This document shows, piece by piece, positions 27,378-36,776 of a stretch of DNA of 64,000 bases (the stretch's first letter is position 1; each line of letters begins with the position of its first letter). The stretch covers positions 3,265,001 to 3,329,000 of the forward strand of contig NZ_OY776414.1 in the NCBI RefSeq assembly GCF_963675585.1, written 5' to 3'. The position numbers and the translations under genes were made by a program. This DNA comes from an uncultured Draconibacterium sp. GTDB taxonomy: Bacteria > Bacteroidota > Bacteroidia > Bacteroidales > Prolixibacteraceae. The notes beneath the pieces are model-generated. The model searched no databases and was not told the origin of the DNA. It worked only from the letters and a program-made list of their open reading frames with translations.

Positions 27378-27947
27378 ATGAAAATATTAGTAATAGATAA
27401 CTACGATTCGTTTACCTACAATCTGGTACATGCAATCAAAAAAATATCCGGCCTGCCGGTCGATGTATTTCGCAACGACGAAATAACCCTAGAAGAAATT
27501 GACAAATACGATAAAATTGTTCTTTCGCCCGGACCTGGTATTCCGGAAGAAGCAGGTTTGCTATTGAATATTATAAAAGAATACGGACCAAAAAAAAGCA
27601 TGCTCGGAGTATGTTTGGGACATCAGGCAATTGGAGAAGCATTTGGAGGAAAACTGCGCAACATGAATCGAGTTTTGCACGGAATTGCAACACCGGTAAT
27701 GCTTACCAAAAACAAATCGGTTTTATTCAACGGATTACCCGATACATTTGAGGTGGGACGTTACCATTCGTGGATTGTGCGTTCGGAACAATTGCCACAG
27801 TGTTTCCAGGTTACCAGCTACGACAAAGATGGTTTAATAATGTCGATGAAACACAAAAAATACGATGTGGAAGGTGTTCAGTTTCACCCCGAATCGGTAC
27901 TGACACCGCTGGGCGAAAAAATGATTGAAAACTGGCTGAATAAATAA
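27378..27947 (+). CDS. trpG: anthranilate synthase component II (glutamine amidotransferase)
   Basis: 189 residues from the ATG at 27378 (MKILVIDNYDSFTYN). The upstream in-frame ATG at 27357 lies inside the palindromic repeat and gives a non-conserved lead of seven residues, so it is rejected. Class I amidotransferase triad: Cys in GVCLGHQAIGEAFGG (about 76-90), His-Pro-Glu in VQFHPESVLTP near the C-terminus. It releases ammonia from glutamine for TrpE. Confidence 0.95.
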   Translation: MKILVIDNYDSFTYNLVHAIKKISGLPVDVFRNDEITLEEIDKYDKIVLSPGPGIPEEAGLLLNIIKEYGPKKSMLGVCLGHQAIGEAFGGKLRNMNRVLHGIATPVMLTKNKSVLFNGLPDTFEVGRYHSWIVRSEQLPQCFQVTSYDKDGLIMSMKHKKYDVEGVQFHPESVLTPLGEKMIENWLNK

Positions 27948-28060
27948 TAGAGAACAGCATTCACCGCAACTCATAAAAATGCAACAGTAACAAACGGATC
28001 AATACAACTCAGGAAGAAAGTCTTAGAGTTTCTGACTTCCGGCTTCAAACTTTTTTTGAA

Positions 28061-29047
28061 ATGAAAAAAACATTAGAATACTTATTTGCAGGAAACAAAC
28101 TTACCCGCGAGCAGGCAAAATCCTCTCTATTGGAAGTGGGGAAAGGAGAGCACTCGGAAGCAGAATTTGCCTCTTTTCTCACGGTGTTTAAAATGCGTCC
28201 GCTTCAGTCCGAAGAACTGGCCGGCTTTCGCGATGCAATGGTGGAACTAAGCGCAAAAGTAGATTTATCTGAATACCAGGGAATGGACATTGTTGGTACC
28301 GGTGGCGATGGGAAAAATACCTTTAATATTTCTACACTTTCGTGTTTTGTTGTTGCAGGAGCAGGTGTAAATATCACCAAACACGGAAATTATGCTGCTA
28401 CCTCAAACAGTGGTTCGTCAAATGTTTTGGAATATTTGGGATACAAATTCAGTAACGACATTGAAAAATTAAAAAACGACCTGGACAAAGGAAATTTCTG
28501 CTTTTTACATGCACCACTTTTTCACCCGGCAATGAAACACATTGCTCCGGTGCGCAGAGCACTTAAAGTACCCACTTTCTTTAATATTCTGGGACCAATG
28601 ATCAATCCTTCGTCGCCAAAATACCAGGTACTTGGAGTAAATAATAACGAAAATTTTGAGCATTATAAAAATGTGTATAAAACACTGGATATTGAGTATG
28701 CCATTGTAAACAGTGTTGATGGTTACGATGAAATTTCATTGACCGATGCTACTCATTTCGCTTCAAAAACAAAAGACATATTAATACCACCCGCCGGTTT
28801 TGGAATGGAAAAGGTAAGCCCCAATAAATTATATGGTGGTGATTCGGTGGAAGATGCAGCCAAAATTTTTATTGATATTCTGGAAGGAAAAGGAACACCC
28901 GAACAAAATAATGTTGTGTTGGCAAATGCAGGACTGGCATTACAAGTGGTACATCCCGAAAAAGAATTGACCGAGTGTGTTGAAATGGCAAAAGAATCAT
29001 TACAGAGCGGAAAAGCACTAAATAAGTTAACGGCAATAACAAAATAA
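28061..29047 (+). CDS. trpD: anthranilate phosphoribosyltransferase
   Basis: 328 residues. Motifs: DIVGTGGDGKNTFNIST (about 81-97, PRPP pyrophosphate loop), ITKHGNYAATSNSGSSNVLE (about 107-126, anthranilate site) and FLHAPLFHPAMKHIAPVRR. It attaches anthranilate to phosphoribose. The KHGN followed by Y rather than R is familiar from Bacteroidota TrpD. The 113-bp spacer before it is unremarkable. It is separated from trpC by only two bases. Confidence 0.95.
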   Translation: MKKTLEYLFAGNKLTREQAKSSLLEVGKGEHSEAEFASFLTVFKMRPLQSEELAGFRDAMVELSAKVDLSEYQGMDIVGTGGDGKNTFNISTLSCFVVAGAGVNITKHGNYAATSNSGSSNVLEYLGYKFSNDIEKLKNDLDKGNFCFLHAPLFHPAMKHIAPVRRALKVPTFFNILGPMINPSSPKYQVLGVNNNENFEHYKNVYKTLDIEYAIVNSVDGYDEISLTDATHFASKTKDILIPPAGFGMEKVSPNKLYGGDSVEDAAKIFIDILEGKGTPEQNNVVLANAGLALQVVHPEKELTECVEMAKESLQSGKALNKLTAITK

Positions 29048-29049
29048 AA

Positions 29050-29832
29050 ATGAATATTCTTGAAAAAATTATAGAAACAAAAAAAGGAGAAGTCGCCAAT
29101 CAGAAAAAAGTGGTTAGCATTGCGCAACTCGAGAAATACCCCGCATATTCGAGAAAATGCAATTCGCTAAAAGCAAATCTTTTAAAAACCGGGGCTTCGG
29201 GAGTTATTGCTGAATTTAAACAAAAATCGCCATCAAAAGGTGAAATAAATTTTGCAGCAAAAGTAGAGGATGTAACCAAAGCTTATGTAGAAGCCGGAGC
29301 ATCGTGTCTTTCGGTACTAACTGACTACGAATACTTTGGTGGAAATTTAGCAAACCTGGTGAAAGCCCGCGAAACCAATCCTGAGATACCCATTCTACGC
29401 AAAGATTTTATGATTGACACCTACCAGATTGTGGAAGCCAAAGCGTATGGTGCCGATGTAATTTTACTTATTGCGGCTTGTCTTGACAAAGAGCAGGCGC
29501 TGAAACTGGCAAAAAAAGCCAAAGAACTTGGCCTCGATGTTCTCATGGAGATTCACAATGCCGAAGAACTGGAAGTAGTTAACGATTATGTTGATATTGT
29601 TGGTGTAAACAACCGCAACCTGAAAACTTTTGAAGTAAGCGTTGAAACATCAGTGGAGCTTTCGAAACTAATTCCTGAAAAATTTGTAAAAATATCGGAG
29701 AGTGGTTTAAGCGGTGCAAAAGAGATTCACTATTTGAGAGAAAATGGATTTAAAGGATTTTTGATTGGTGAAACGTTTATGAAAACCGACAATCCGGGAG
29801 AGGCATGTAAACAATTTATTTCAGAATTATGA
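29050..29832 (+). CDS. trpC: indole-3-glycerol phosphate synthase
   Basis: 260-residue TIM barrel. Motifs: IAEFKQKSPSKGEI (about 52-65, substrate-binding lysine), LSVLTDYEYFGGN, PILRKDFMIDTYQI (catalytic lysine), VGVNNRNLKTFEV and SESGLSG. It closes the ring of carboxyphenylaminodeoxyribulose phosphate to indole glycerol phosphate. It overlaps trpF by four bases (ATGA), so the two are translationally coupled. Confidence 0.95.
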   Translation: MNILEKIIETKKGEVANQKKVVSIAQLEKYPAYSRKCNSLKANLLKTGASGVIAEFKQKSPSKGEINFAAKVEDVTKAYVEAGASCLSVLTDYEYFGGNLANLVKARETNPEIPILRKDFMIDTYQIVEAKAYGADVILLIAACLDKEQALKLAKKAKELGLDVLMEIHNAEELEVVNDYVDIVGVNNRNLKTFEVSVETSVELSKLIPEKFVKISESGLSGAKEIHYLRENGFKGFLIGETFMKTDNPGEACKQFISEL

Positions 29833-30452
29833 GAGAATTAAGAATAAAGGTTTGTGGAATGAAGTTCACCGAAAACAGGGAGCAGGTAGAACAACTGGGT
29901 GTAAATTTTCTGGGATTCATTTTTTACGAGCCGTCAAAACGTTTTATTGGAGAAACTCCCGAACCTGGACTTTTCAACTCCGAAAAAACGAAAGTTGGAG
30001 TTTTTGTAGACGAAAATGCATTCGAAATTTTGGGTTTAGCAAAAAACCTGGGATTTGAATATGTTCAGCTTCACGGAAAGGAAAATCCAAAAACCTGCGG
30101 GATACTAAAAAGCCAGGGATTAAAAATAATTAAAGCATTTAGTGTAAACGAAAAGTTCAAGTTTTCCGAAACCAAAGCCTGGGAAAAGGTAGCCGATTTC
30201 TTTTTATTCGATACCAAATCGAGTCTGCCGGGTGGTTCAGGGAAAAAATTCGATTGGAAAGTTCTGGATAAATACCAGGGACACACACCATTTTTCCTGA
30301 GTGGTGGAATTGGTCCCGACGATGCAAAGGCCATTAAAGAAATCAACCATCCAAAACTAACAGGAGTTGATTTGAACAGCGGTTTTGAAGATGCTCCGGG
30401 GTTAAAAAACATTGAGAATTTAAAACGGTTTATAAACGAATTAAAAAAATAA
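29829..30452 (+). CDS. trpF: phosphoribosylanthranilate isomerase
   Basis: 207-residue TIM barrel. Motifs: IKVCGMKFTENREQV (catalytic cysteine near residue 9), FLGFIFYEPSKRFI, VQLHGKENP, FLFDTKSSLPGGSGKKFDW (catalytic aspartate) and FFLSGGIGPDDA, then GVDLNSGFEDAPG. It performs the Amadori rearrangement before TrpC. It is a separate gene rather than a TrpCF fusion. Confidence 0.95.
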   Translation: MRELRIKVCGMKFTENREQVEQLGVNFLGFIFYEPSKRFIGETPEPGLFNSEKTKVGVFVDENAFEILGLAKNLGFEYVQLHGKENPKTCGILKSQGLKIIKAFSVNEKFKFSETKAWEKVADFFLFDTKSSLPGGSGKKFDWKVLDKYQGHTPFFLSGGIGPDDAKAIKEINHPKLTGVDLNSGFEDAPGLKNIENLKRFINELKK

Positions 30453-30453
30453 A

Positions 30454-30555
30454 CACCCCCCATTTCGAAAATGGTCCGGTCAGGCCGTTCCATTTTTCTC
30501 AATTGTCCCCCTACAGGGGGACAGGAGTTCGTCAACTGACGGACGACAGGGGGTA
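30454..30555. repeat. palindromic repeat in the trpF-trpB spacer
   Basis: Opens CACCCCCCATTTCG and closes with GACAGGGGGTA, so the ends can pair (CCCCC/GGGGG). An inner hairpin GTCCCCCTACAGGGGGAC lies at about 30508-30525. A second copy fills the trpB-trpA spacer with the same order of blocks (ACCCCCCATTTCG, GGTCA.GCCGT, CTCAATTGTCCCCCT, AGGGGGACAG). Confidence 0.8.
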
Positions 30556-30581
30556 AAAAAAGAAGAACCAAAAAAAACATA

Positions 30582-31763
30582 ATGAAATATCAAGTTGACG
30601 AAAAAGGATATTACGGCGAATTTGGCGGGGCATGGATTCCCGAAATGATGTACACCAACATCGACGAACTAAAACGCCGTTATTTGGAAATTATAGAATC
30701 GGTGGAATTTAAAAGCGAATTCGACCAACTTTTAAAAGATTATGTTGGCCGCCCGTCGCCACTCTATTTTGCCAGCCGTTTAAGCGAACATTACGGTTCA
30801 AAGATTTACCTGAAACGCGAAGATCTGAATCACACCGGCTCGCATAAATTAAACAATACCATCGGGCAAATTCTATTGGCACAAAAGCTTGGAAAAACCC
30901 GTATTATTGCTGAAACCGGAGCAGGCCAGCACGGTGTTGCAACGGCAACTGTTTGTGCTTTAAAAGGAATTAAATGTATTGTATACATGGGAGCTCTGGA
31001 TGTTTCGAGGCAGGCACCAAACGTAAAAAAAATGAAAATGCTGGGTGCCGAGGTGATTCCGGTTCACAGTGGCAATAAAACCTTAAAAGACGCTACAAAC
31101 GAAGCCATGCGCGACTGGATTGCCAATCCGGTAGATACCCATTATATTATTGGTTCGGTGGTTGGACCACATCCCTACCCCGATATGGTGGCCCGTTTTC
31201 AATCGGTAATTAGTGCCGAAATGAAAAAACAACTTTTGGAGCAAACAGGGTCGGAACTCCCAACGCGTGTTTTGGCCTGTGTGGGTGGTGGAAGTAATGC
31301 CGCCGGTGCCTTTTACCATTTTCTGGAAGACGAAGCAGTGGAATTAATTGGCGTGGAAGCAGCCGGGAAAGGAATTGACACCGAAGAAACTGCAGCCACA
31401 TTAACAGTGGGTTCGCCGGGTGTTTTACATTCGAGCAAAACCATGTTAATGCAAAACAAAGACGGGCAAATTACCGAACCCTATTCGATTTCGGCAGGTT
31501 TGGATTATCCGGGAATTGGACCAATGCATGCCAACCTGCACAAAACAGGTCGTGCTAAATTTTTGGCTGCCACCGACGAAGAAGTTCTTCAGGCAGTGTT
31601 ATTGATCACTCAAAAAGAAGGAATTATTCCTGCACTTGAATCGGCGCATGCACTGGCAGTACTCGATAAAATTAAGATGAATCCTGATGATGTAAACGTA
31701 ATTAACCTTTCGGGAAGCGGCAACAAAGACATGGAAACCTACTTAGATTATTTTGGATATTAG
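30582..31763 (+). CDS. trpB: tryptophan synthase beta chain
   Basis: 393 residues. PLP lysine in HTGSHKLNNTIGQ (Lys near 88), glutamate in IAETGAGQHGVATA, phosphate loop CVGGGSNAAGAF and the C-terminal NLSGSGNKDMETY. It condenses indole with serine to tryptophan in the alpha2beta2 complex with TrpA. It is of the TrpB1 type by length and motifs. It is flanked on both sides by palindromic repeats and is therefore not tightly packed with trpA as in many operons. Confidence 0.96.
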   Translation: MKYQVDEKGYYGEFGGAWIPEMMYTNIDELKRRYLEIIESVEFKSEFDQLLKDYVGRPSPLYFASRLSEHYGSKIYLKREDLNHTGSHKLNNTIGQILLAQKLGKTRIIAETGAGQHGVATATVCALKGIKCIVYMGALDVSRQAPNVKKMKMLGAEVIPVHSGNKTLKDATNEAMRDWIANPVDTHYIIGSVVGPHPYPDMVARFQSVISAEMKKQLLEQTGSELPTRVLACVGGGSNAAGAFYHFLEDEAVELIGVEAAGKGIDTEETAATLTVGSPGVLHSSKTMLMQNKDGQITEPYSISAGLDYPGIGPMHANLHKTGRAKFLAATDEEVLQAVLLITQKEGIIPALESAHALAVLDKIKMNPDDVNVINLSGSGNKDMETYLDYFGY

Positions 31764-31771
31764 ATCAGCTG

Positions 31772-31892
31772 TACCCCCCATTTCGGAAGTGTCGCGGTCA
31801 AGCCGTGCCACTGTCCTCAATTGTCCCCCTGAATTAGGGGGACAGTTGAAGCTGCAGACTCGATTAATCGAGCAAAGCGCAAACAAGGGGTA
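31772..31892. repeat. palindromic repeat in the trpB-trpA spacer
   Basis: Second copy of the element at 30454-30555: opens ACCCCCCATTTCGG, inner stem GTCCCCCTGAATTAGGGGGAC, closes CAAGGGGTA. The right part differs from copy one (it contains a further small palindrome CTCGATTAATCGAG). It would fold in the trp mRNA ahead of the trpA start. Confidence 0.8.
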
Positions 31893-31920
31893 GATTTACA
31901 ATACTTAATAAAAACAAATT

Positions 31921-32703
31921 ATGAACAACAGAATCAACCAGCTTTTTGAAAAGAAAAGCAAAAACATATTCTCGGTATATTTTACAGCGGGATTTCCGAA
32001 TTTAAACGATACGGTAGAAATAATCCAGCAATTGGAGAAAAATGGAGTTGACCTCATCGAAATAGGAATGCCATTCTCCGATCCAACTGCCGATGGCCCA
32101 ACCATTCAACGCAGTAGCGAGATTGCACTAAAAAACGGAATGAGTTTAGAACTGCTCTTTACTCAATTGCAAACCATTCGCGAATCGGTTTCTATTCCTT
32201 TGGTTTTAATGGGCTATTTTAATCCTGTATACCAATATGGAGTAGAAAATTTCTGCAAAAAATGCAATGAAATAGGAATTGATGGCACCATTCTCCCCGA
32301 CCTTCCCTTAGACGAATTTGAGGCGCAGTATAGAACGACCTTCGAAGAAAACAATCTTCATAATATTCTGCTGATTACACCTCAAACTTCGGAAGCCAGA
32401 ATCAAACAAATAGACGAAGCCAGTTCGGGTTTTATTTATATGGTTTCGTCATCAGCAACAACCGGAGCAGGGAAAAAAGTGGAAGATTTTCAGAAAGATT
32501 ATTTTGAACGCGTATTAAGCATGAATTTGAAAAATCCGACCGTAATCGGCTTTGGAATTTCGGACAATGCAACCTTTGAAAATGCCTGTAAATATGCCAA
32601 CGGTGCAATTATAGGAAGTGCTTTTGTGAGTTCTTTTAATGCAGAAGTTATTTTGCAGGAATCAATTGCACAATTTGTTAAAAAGATACTTTCATCCAAT
32701 TAA
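31921..32703 (+). CDS. trpA: tryptophan synthase alpha chain
   Basis: 260-residue TIM barrel. Catalytic glutamate and aspartate in DLIEIGMPFSDPTADGP (about 43-59), followed by VLMGYFNPVYQYG, DGTILPDLPLDE, YMVSSSATTGAGK and VIGFGISD. It cleaves indole glycerol phosphate and channels indole to TrpB. Last gene of the operon; no strong terminator follows directly. Confidence 0.95.
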   Translation: MNNRINQLFEKKSKNIFSVYFTAGFPNLNDTVEIIQQLEKNGVDLIEIGMPFSDPTADGPTIQRSSEIALKNGMSLELLFTQLQTIRESVSIPLVLMGYFNPVYQYGVENFCKKCNEIGIDGTILPDLPLDEFEAQYRTTFEENNLHNILLITPQTSEARIKQIDEASSGFIYMVSSSATTGAGKKVEDFQKDYFERVLSMNLKNPTVIGFGISDNATFENACKYANGAIIGSAFVSSFNAEVILQESIAQFVKKILSSN

Positions 32704-32914
32704 TTTTAGCTTCTGCTACTCAGCTGAAATGTTCATTAAAAAAGAAGTGTTATCTAACATGATTGGTTTGAATACTTTCTAACTTACATACTTTCAAAGC
32801 AATAGAAATTGTTTGACAAGAGGGTGTAGTTAATTAGTGTTAAAGGATATTTTACAGCATACTTTTATTAAATTATCGTGGTTATATTCATAACAACAAT
32901 TTAAACAAAGTACC

Positions 32915-33106
32915 ATGCTGGAATATGCAAAAGTAATTCTACCTAAGGTAAGTTTTAGCAGAGAATTGTTCCGAAAAGAATTAAACAAATGCATTAGTTG
33001 GGTAGAAACAAATCAGGTTCAGGAATTACGCGCCTGGTGCTACAACAAATTTCAAAAAATGTATCCCGATGTTTTGGCAGAAGCTTTTGCCAACATTGCG
33101 GCTTAA
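32915..33106 (+). CDS. small conserved protein of unknown function
   Basis: 63 residues, helical, with motifs VILPKVSFSRELFRKEL and LRAWCYNKF. No signal peptide. I recall similar short cytoplasmic proteins in other Bacteroidota (pattern KVSF...LFxKEL...W/LxxWCYxKF), but no function. It has its own terminator 11 bp downstream and is 212 bp from trpA, so it is a separate transcript. Confidence 0.7.
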   Translation: MLEYAKVILPKVSFSRELFRKELNKCISWVETNQVQELRAWCYNKFQKMYPDVLAEAFANIAA

Positions 33107-33117
33107 AGTATTAACCT

Positions 33118-33143
33118 GGCGGGAATTATTTCCCGCCTTTTTT
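33118..33143 (+). terminator. intrinsic terminator of the small conserved gene
   Basis: GGCGGGAA (33118-33125), loop TTAT, TTCCCGCC (33130-33137), then a T-run. Confidence 0.9.
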
Positions 33144-33456
33144 ATTTCAACTCCTGTAAAAATCTACAAGTGTTCAGTTTTTATCTGCCAACAACACATA
33201 TAAACACTTCGAACACCATATCCATTTTCATCCTGCATTTACACGTCTGAAACCGTCGTTCGTTGATTAAAAAATACAGCTATTCTCCTATTTCATAAGT
33301 TTAAACAAAAGAATGTTCGGAAAACGGTTAATTCCCTAATCCGAACAACGAACAAAATATTTCAGGGGAGTTCGGGGAAAATCATATTAAAAAAAGCACT
33401 CCAATTTTTTACATAGAAATAGAAATAAACAGCGTTAAAAATGTAAAAAGTGCATG

Positions 33457-33514
33457 TATCTGGCCGGCTGGCAGATATCTAGACTCCCGTTTCCCCGGCG
33501 GGAGTTTTCTTTTG
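33457..33514 (+). promoter_or_regulatory. two hairpins in the SusC leader, the second terminator-like
   Basis: TATCTG...CAGATA (33457-33477) is followed by ACTCCCG (33483-33489), a 9-nt loop and CGGGAGT (33499-33505) running into TTTTCTTTT. The latter is a terminator-like stem about 65 bp before the SusC start. If transcription begins upstream, it could attenuate the operon. No known riboswitch motif was recognised. The rest of 33144-33456 shows no gene. Confidence 0.5.
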
Positions 33515-33569
33515 GAAAAAATTAAAGCGAAGGGTAATAAAGCTTTAGTGTTAATATAAATTTTAATCT

Positions 33570-36500
33570 ATGAAAAAACTACTTCTATTAGTTGTGGCTT
33601 TGAGTATTGGAGTGAGTACAATATTCGCCCAAACCAAGCAAATTAGAGGAACGGTCACCTCGTCTGACGATGGCTTACCGATTCCGGGCGTTTCGGTCGC
33701 AGTAAAAGGAACAACAACCGGAACAATCACTGATGTTGATGGGAAATACAGTTTAACAGTTCCCAATAATGAAACACTGGTATTCTCATTTGTGGGGATG
33801 CAAACCCAAGAGATAACGATTAGCCAATCTTCTACTTACGATATAGTTCTCAAAACGGAGACAATCGGTGTGGGAGAAGTGGTGGTTACAGCCATGGGTA
33901 TTAAACGAGAAAAGAAAGCTCTGGGATATTCGGTGAGTGAATTTTCGGGCGACGATTTTGGGAATGTTGGAAATAACGACGCTACCAAAGCACTGCAAGG
34001 AAAAGTTGCCGGGGTATCAATTTCTGCAGGTTCAGGAGCACCGGGTGCTGCAACCCGTGTAATTGTTCGCGGACTTTCGTCAATTACAGGAAGTAACCAA
34101 CCGCTGTACGTAGTTGACGGAGTTCCTATCAACAACTCCTTTTCCAGTGGAAATGCCACCGAAAATTCGATGAACGTAAATGCCAAAGTTGATTTTGGTA
34201 ACTCAGCGGCGGATATTAACCCCGCCGACATTGAAACCATTTCGGTATTAAAAGGGGCTGCGGCATCCAACCTTTATGGATCGAGAGCAGCAAACGGAGT
34301 TATTATGATTACCACCAAAAAAGGAGCAAAAAACAAAGATCTGGTTGTAAATGTTTCAAGTTCCGGGGCTTTTACCGAGGTAGGGAGATTGCCTTATTTC
34401 CAACAACGTTTTGGACAAGGTTGGAGTGGAACCTTTGATACAAAAGAAAATGGAAGCTGGGGACCGGTAATGGATGGGAAAGACCGGTTAACTGGTTACG
34501 TTGTTGATAATGTTCAGCAAATGGCTCCTTTTAGCTACAAAGAAAACGGCATACGAGATGTTTACGAATACGGCTATTCGCTAAATAACACTGTCGCACT
34601 TTCAGGAGGTAACAATTTTATGGGATGGTATGCATCTGCAACCAATTCAAAAAACGATGGAGTTTTACCCGGTGATGTTGATGTTTTAGACCGAAATACC
34701 TTAACCTTTAAAGGAAATGGAGGAACTGACAAAACAAAGATCAACTTTGGAATGACCTACATTAACAGAGTGCAAAAAACAATACCAACAGGTCAGGGCG
34801 ATGATGCAGGAACCGGTGCTGTTATTTATTCCGACATTCTATATCAGCCGGTAAACCATTACTTACCCGACTATCGCGACTACAACTATAAGTTTAATAA
34901 CATTGATAACTATTACAATGGATATGCTCAAAATCCATACTTCACATTAAACGAAACAGGTGCAAAAGCGGAACAAAACAGGGTTATTGGGAATTTAAAC
35001 ATTACCCAGGAACTACTGGAAGGATTAAGTGTCTCTTTTACCGGAGGGGTGGATACCTATTCTCAATTTTCGAAAGTGCATGGAGCCATTGCAAAGGTTA
35101 CACCTGGTGCAAATAACGACGGTACCATAAACGATGTTGCCGGCGCCGTAAAAGAAGAAGGAAATTACCAAACACAAATAAATGGCGACCTTGTTGTTAA
35201 TTACTCAAATAAAGTTGATGTATTTGGAGGAAATTTAAAATACAATCTTCTTGTGGGAAACAACGTTAACCAACGTTCATTTAAACGAGTAAATATTGTT
35301 TCAAAAGGACTGGTTGTTCCCGGGTATTACAATGTTGGAAACATTAGTGGCTCGGCCGAGGTTTATACCAATGAATACAAACGCAGACTGGTTGGTGTTT
35401 TCGGACAATTGGGTTTGGAATTTAATGATTACCTGTTTGTAAACCTGCAGGCACGTAACGATTGGTCATCAACTTTACCCATCGGAAGCAATTCATTTTT
35501 CTATCCGGGTGCTACACTGGGATTTATTTTTACCGACTTACTGCCTGACAACAAGATCCTATCGTATGGTAAGGCCAGATTAAGTTACGCATTTGCCGGT
35601 AATGATGCAGCTCCATTTATGACTTCCGAAATCTATCGACCATCAATTTTACGTGCCGGAGGTTTTGGGTCAACCAATTATCCGGTAGGAGGTGTTCCTT
35701 CTTATGAAAAATACCAACGATTGGGAAATCCTAATCTAAAACCTGAATTGTCGAAAGAATTGGAAATTGGTACCGACTTGCGATTCTATAACAACAGAAT
35801 CGGAATTGACCTTGCCTATTACAAGAAAACAACAACCGATTTAATTATGCTTGCCAATATTGCTGCTTCATCAGGATACAGGCAGATTACTTCTAATTTG
35901 GGTCAAATTACCAACGACGGAATTGAATTGATGGTAAACGTAACTCCAGTAAGAACAAAAGATTTTACCTGGGATTTTATCTATTTATTCAACAAAGCCG
36001 ATATGGTATTGGATGAATTATCGGAAGAATTGGGGGTTTCGGAATACCTGATTAATTCGGCCTATGAAACAGAATTTGTTGCCATACCGGGCGAACAACT
36101 GGGTATGTACCGAATACCTGACTTCAAATACTCACCAGATGGAAAAATAATAGTTGGAGATAACGGACTACCTGTTGAAGGTGATAAAATTCTGGCAGGT
36201 TCATCTGTGCCAGACTTTAACATGTCGTTTACCAATAATATAGCCTACAAGGGATTCAAATTCTCTTTCCTTATCGATTATCAAAAAGGAGGTATAATGT
36301 ATTCCAATACGGCTGATGCCACCTACTGGTCGGGCAACAACGAACAATCAACAACCAACGACAGACGTCCGTGGGTAATTCCCAATACTGTTACTGAGGT
36401 AAAAGACAATGATGGAAATGTAACCGGTTACCTTGAAAATACGACTCCCGTTGTTGACAACTGGCACGAATACTATTCGTCGAATACAAACAAACCTTTT

Positions 36501-36773
36501 GAAAGTTCGAGGTTGATTTCCCGTACGTTTATTAAACTCCGTGAAGTTTCACTTTCTTATCGGTTTAGCAATTCGTTGCTTGATAAAACGTTCCTGTCAT
36601 CAGCTAACATTTCGGTATTCGGAAGGAACCTATTTTTATGGACTCCTGCCGATAATAGTTATGTCGATCCGGAAACAACAACCTGGGACAACGATATTGA
36701 AGGACTGTTTGGAGAATTTAACGGAGCTCCCGGAGTCCGTACCTATGGACTGAAATTAGACGTAACCTTTTAA
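33570..36773 (+). CDS. SusC/RagA-family TonB-linked outer-membrane protein
   Basis: 1067 residues. Signal peptide to about 20 (STIFAQ), carboxypeptidase-regulatory-like domain (about 23-100: IRGTVTSSDDGLPIPGVSV, SFVGMQTQEI), TonB plug with ALQGKVAGVSI, VIVRGLSSI, PLYVVDGVPI and GSRAANGVIMITTKKG (about 120-245), then a 22-strand barrel ending TYGLKLDVTF. It forms the outer-membrane channel of a 'pedal-bin' importer with the SusD lid encoded three bases downstream. The accessory lipoprotein genes match the BT2264-BT2261 type, which binds oligopeptides, so peptide uptake is a reasonable inference. There is no glycoside hydrolase in the operon, which agrees. Confidence 0.94.
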   Translation: MKKLLLLVVALSIGVSTIFAQTKQIRGTVTSSDDGLPIPGVSVAVKGTTTGTITDVDGKYSLTVPNNETLVFSFVGMQTQEITISQSSTYDIVLKTETIGVGEVVVTAMGIKREKKALGYSVSEFSGDDFGNVGNNDATKALQGKVAGVSISAGSGAPGAATRVIVRGLSSITGSNQPLYVVDGVPINNSFSSGNATENSMNVNAKVDFGNSAADINPADIETISVLKGAAASNLYGSRAANGVIMITTKKGAKNKDLVVNVSSSGAFTEVGRLPYFQQRFGQGWSGTFDTKENGSWGPVMDGKDRLTGYVVDNVQQMAPFSYKENGIRDVYEYGYSLNNTVALSGGNNFMGWYASATNSKNDGVLPGDVDVLDRNTLTFKGNGGTDKTKINFGMTYINRVQKTIPTGQGDDAGTGAVIYSDILYQPVNHYLPDYRDYNYKFNNIDNYYNGYAQNPYFTLNETGAKAEQNRVIGNLNITQELLEGLSVSFTGGVDTYSQFSKVHGAIAKVTPGANNDGTINDVAGAVKEEGNYQTQINGDLVVNYSNKVDVFGGNLKYNLLVGNNVNQRSFKRVNIVSKGLVVPGYYNVGNISGSAEVYTNEYKRRLVGVFGQLGLEFNDYLFVNLQARNDWSSTLPIGSNSFFYPGATLGFIFTDLLPDNKILSYGKARLSYAFAGNDAAPFMTSEIYRPSILRAGGFGSTNYPVGGVPSYEKYQRLGNPNLKPELSKELEIGTDLRFYNNRIGIDLAYYKKTTTDLIMLANIAASSGYRQITSNLGQITNDGIELMVNVTPVRTKDFTWDFIYLFNKADMVLDELSEELGVSEYLINSAYETEFVAIPGEQLGMYRIPDFKYSPDGKIIVGDNGLPVEGDKILAGSSVPDFNMSFTNNIAYKGFKFSFLIDYQKGGIMYSNTADATYWSGNNEQSTTNDRRPWVIPNTVTEVKDNDGNVTGYLENTTPVVDNWHEYYSSNTNKPFESSRLISRTFIKLREVSLSYRFSNSLLDKTFLSSANISVFGRNLFLWTPADNSYVDPETTTWDNDIEGLFGEFNGAPGVRTYGLKLDVTF

Positions 36774-36776
36774 GAA

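Noticed and set aside
33144-33569. Known riboswitch in the SusC leader
   Set aside because: I looked for cobalamin-, TPP- and SAM-type conserved cores and found none. Only simple hairpins are visible.
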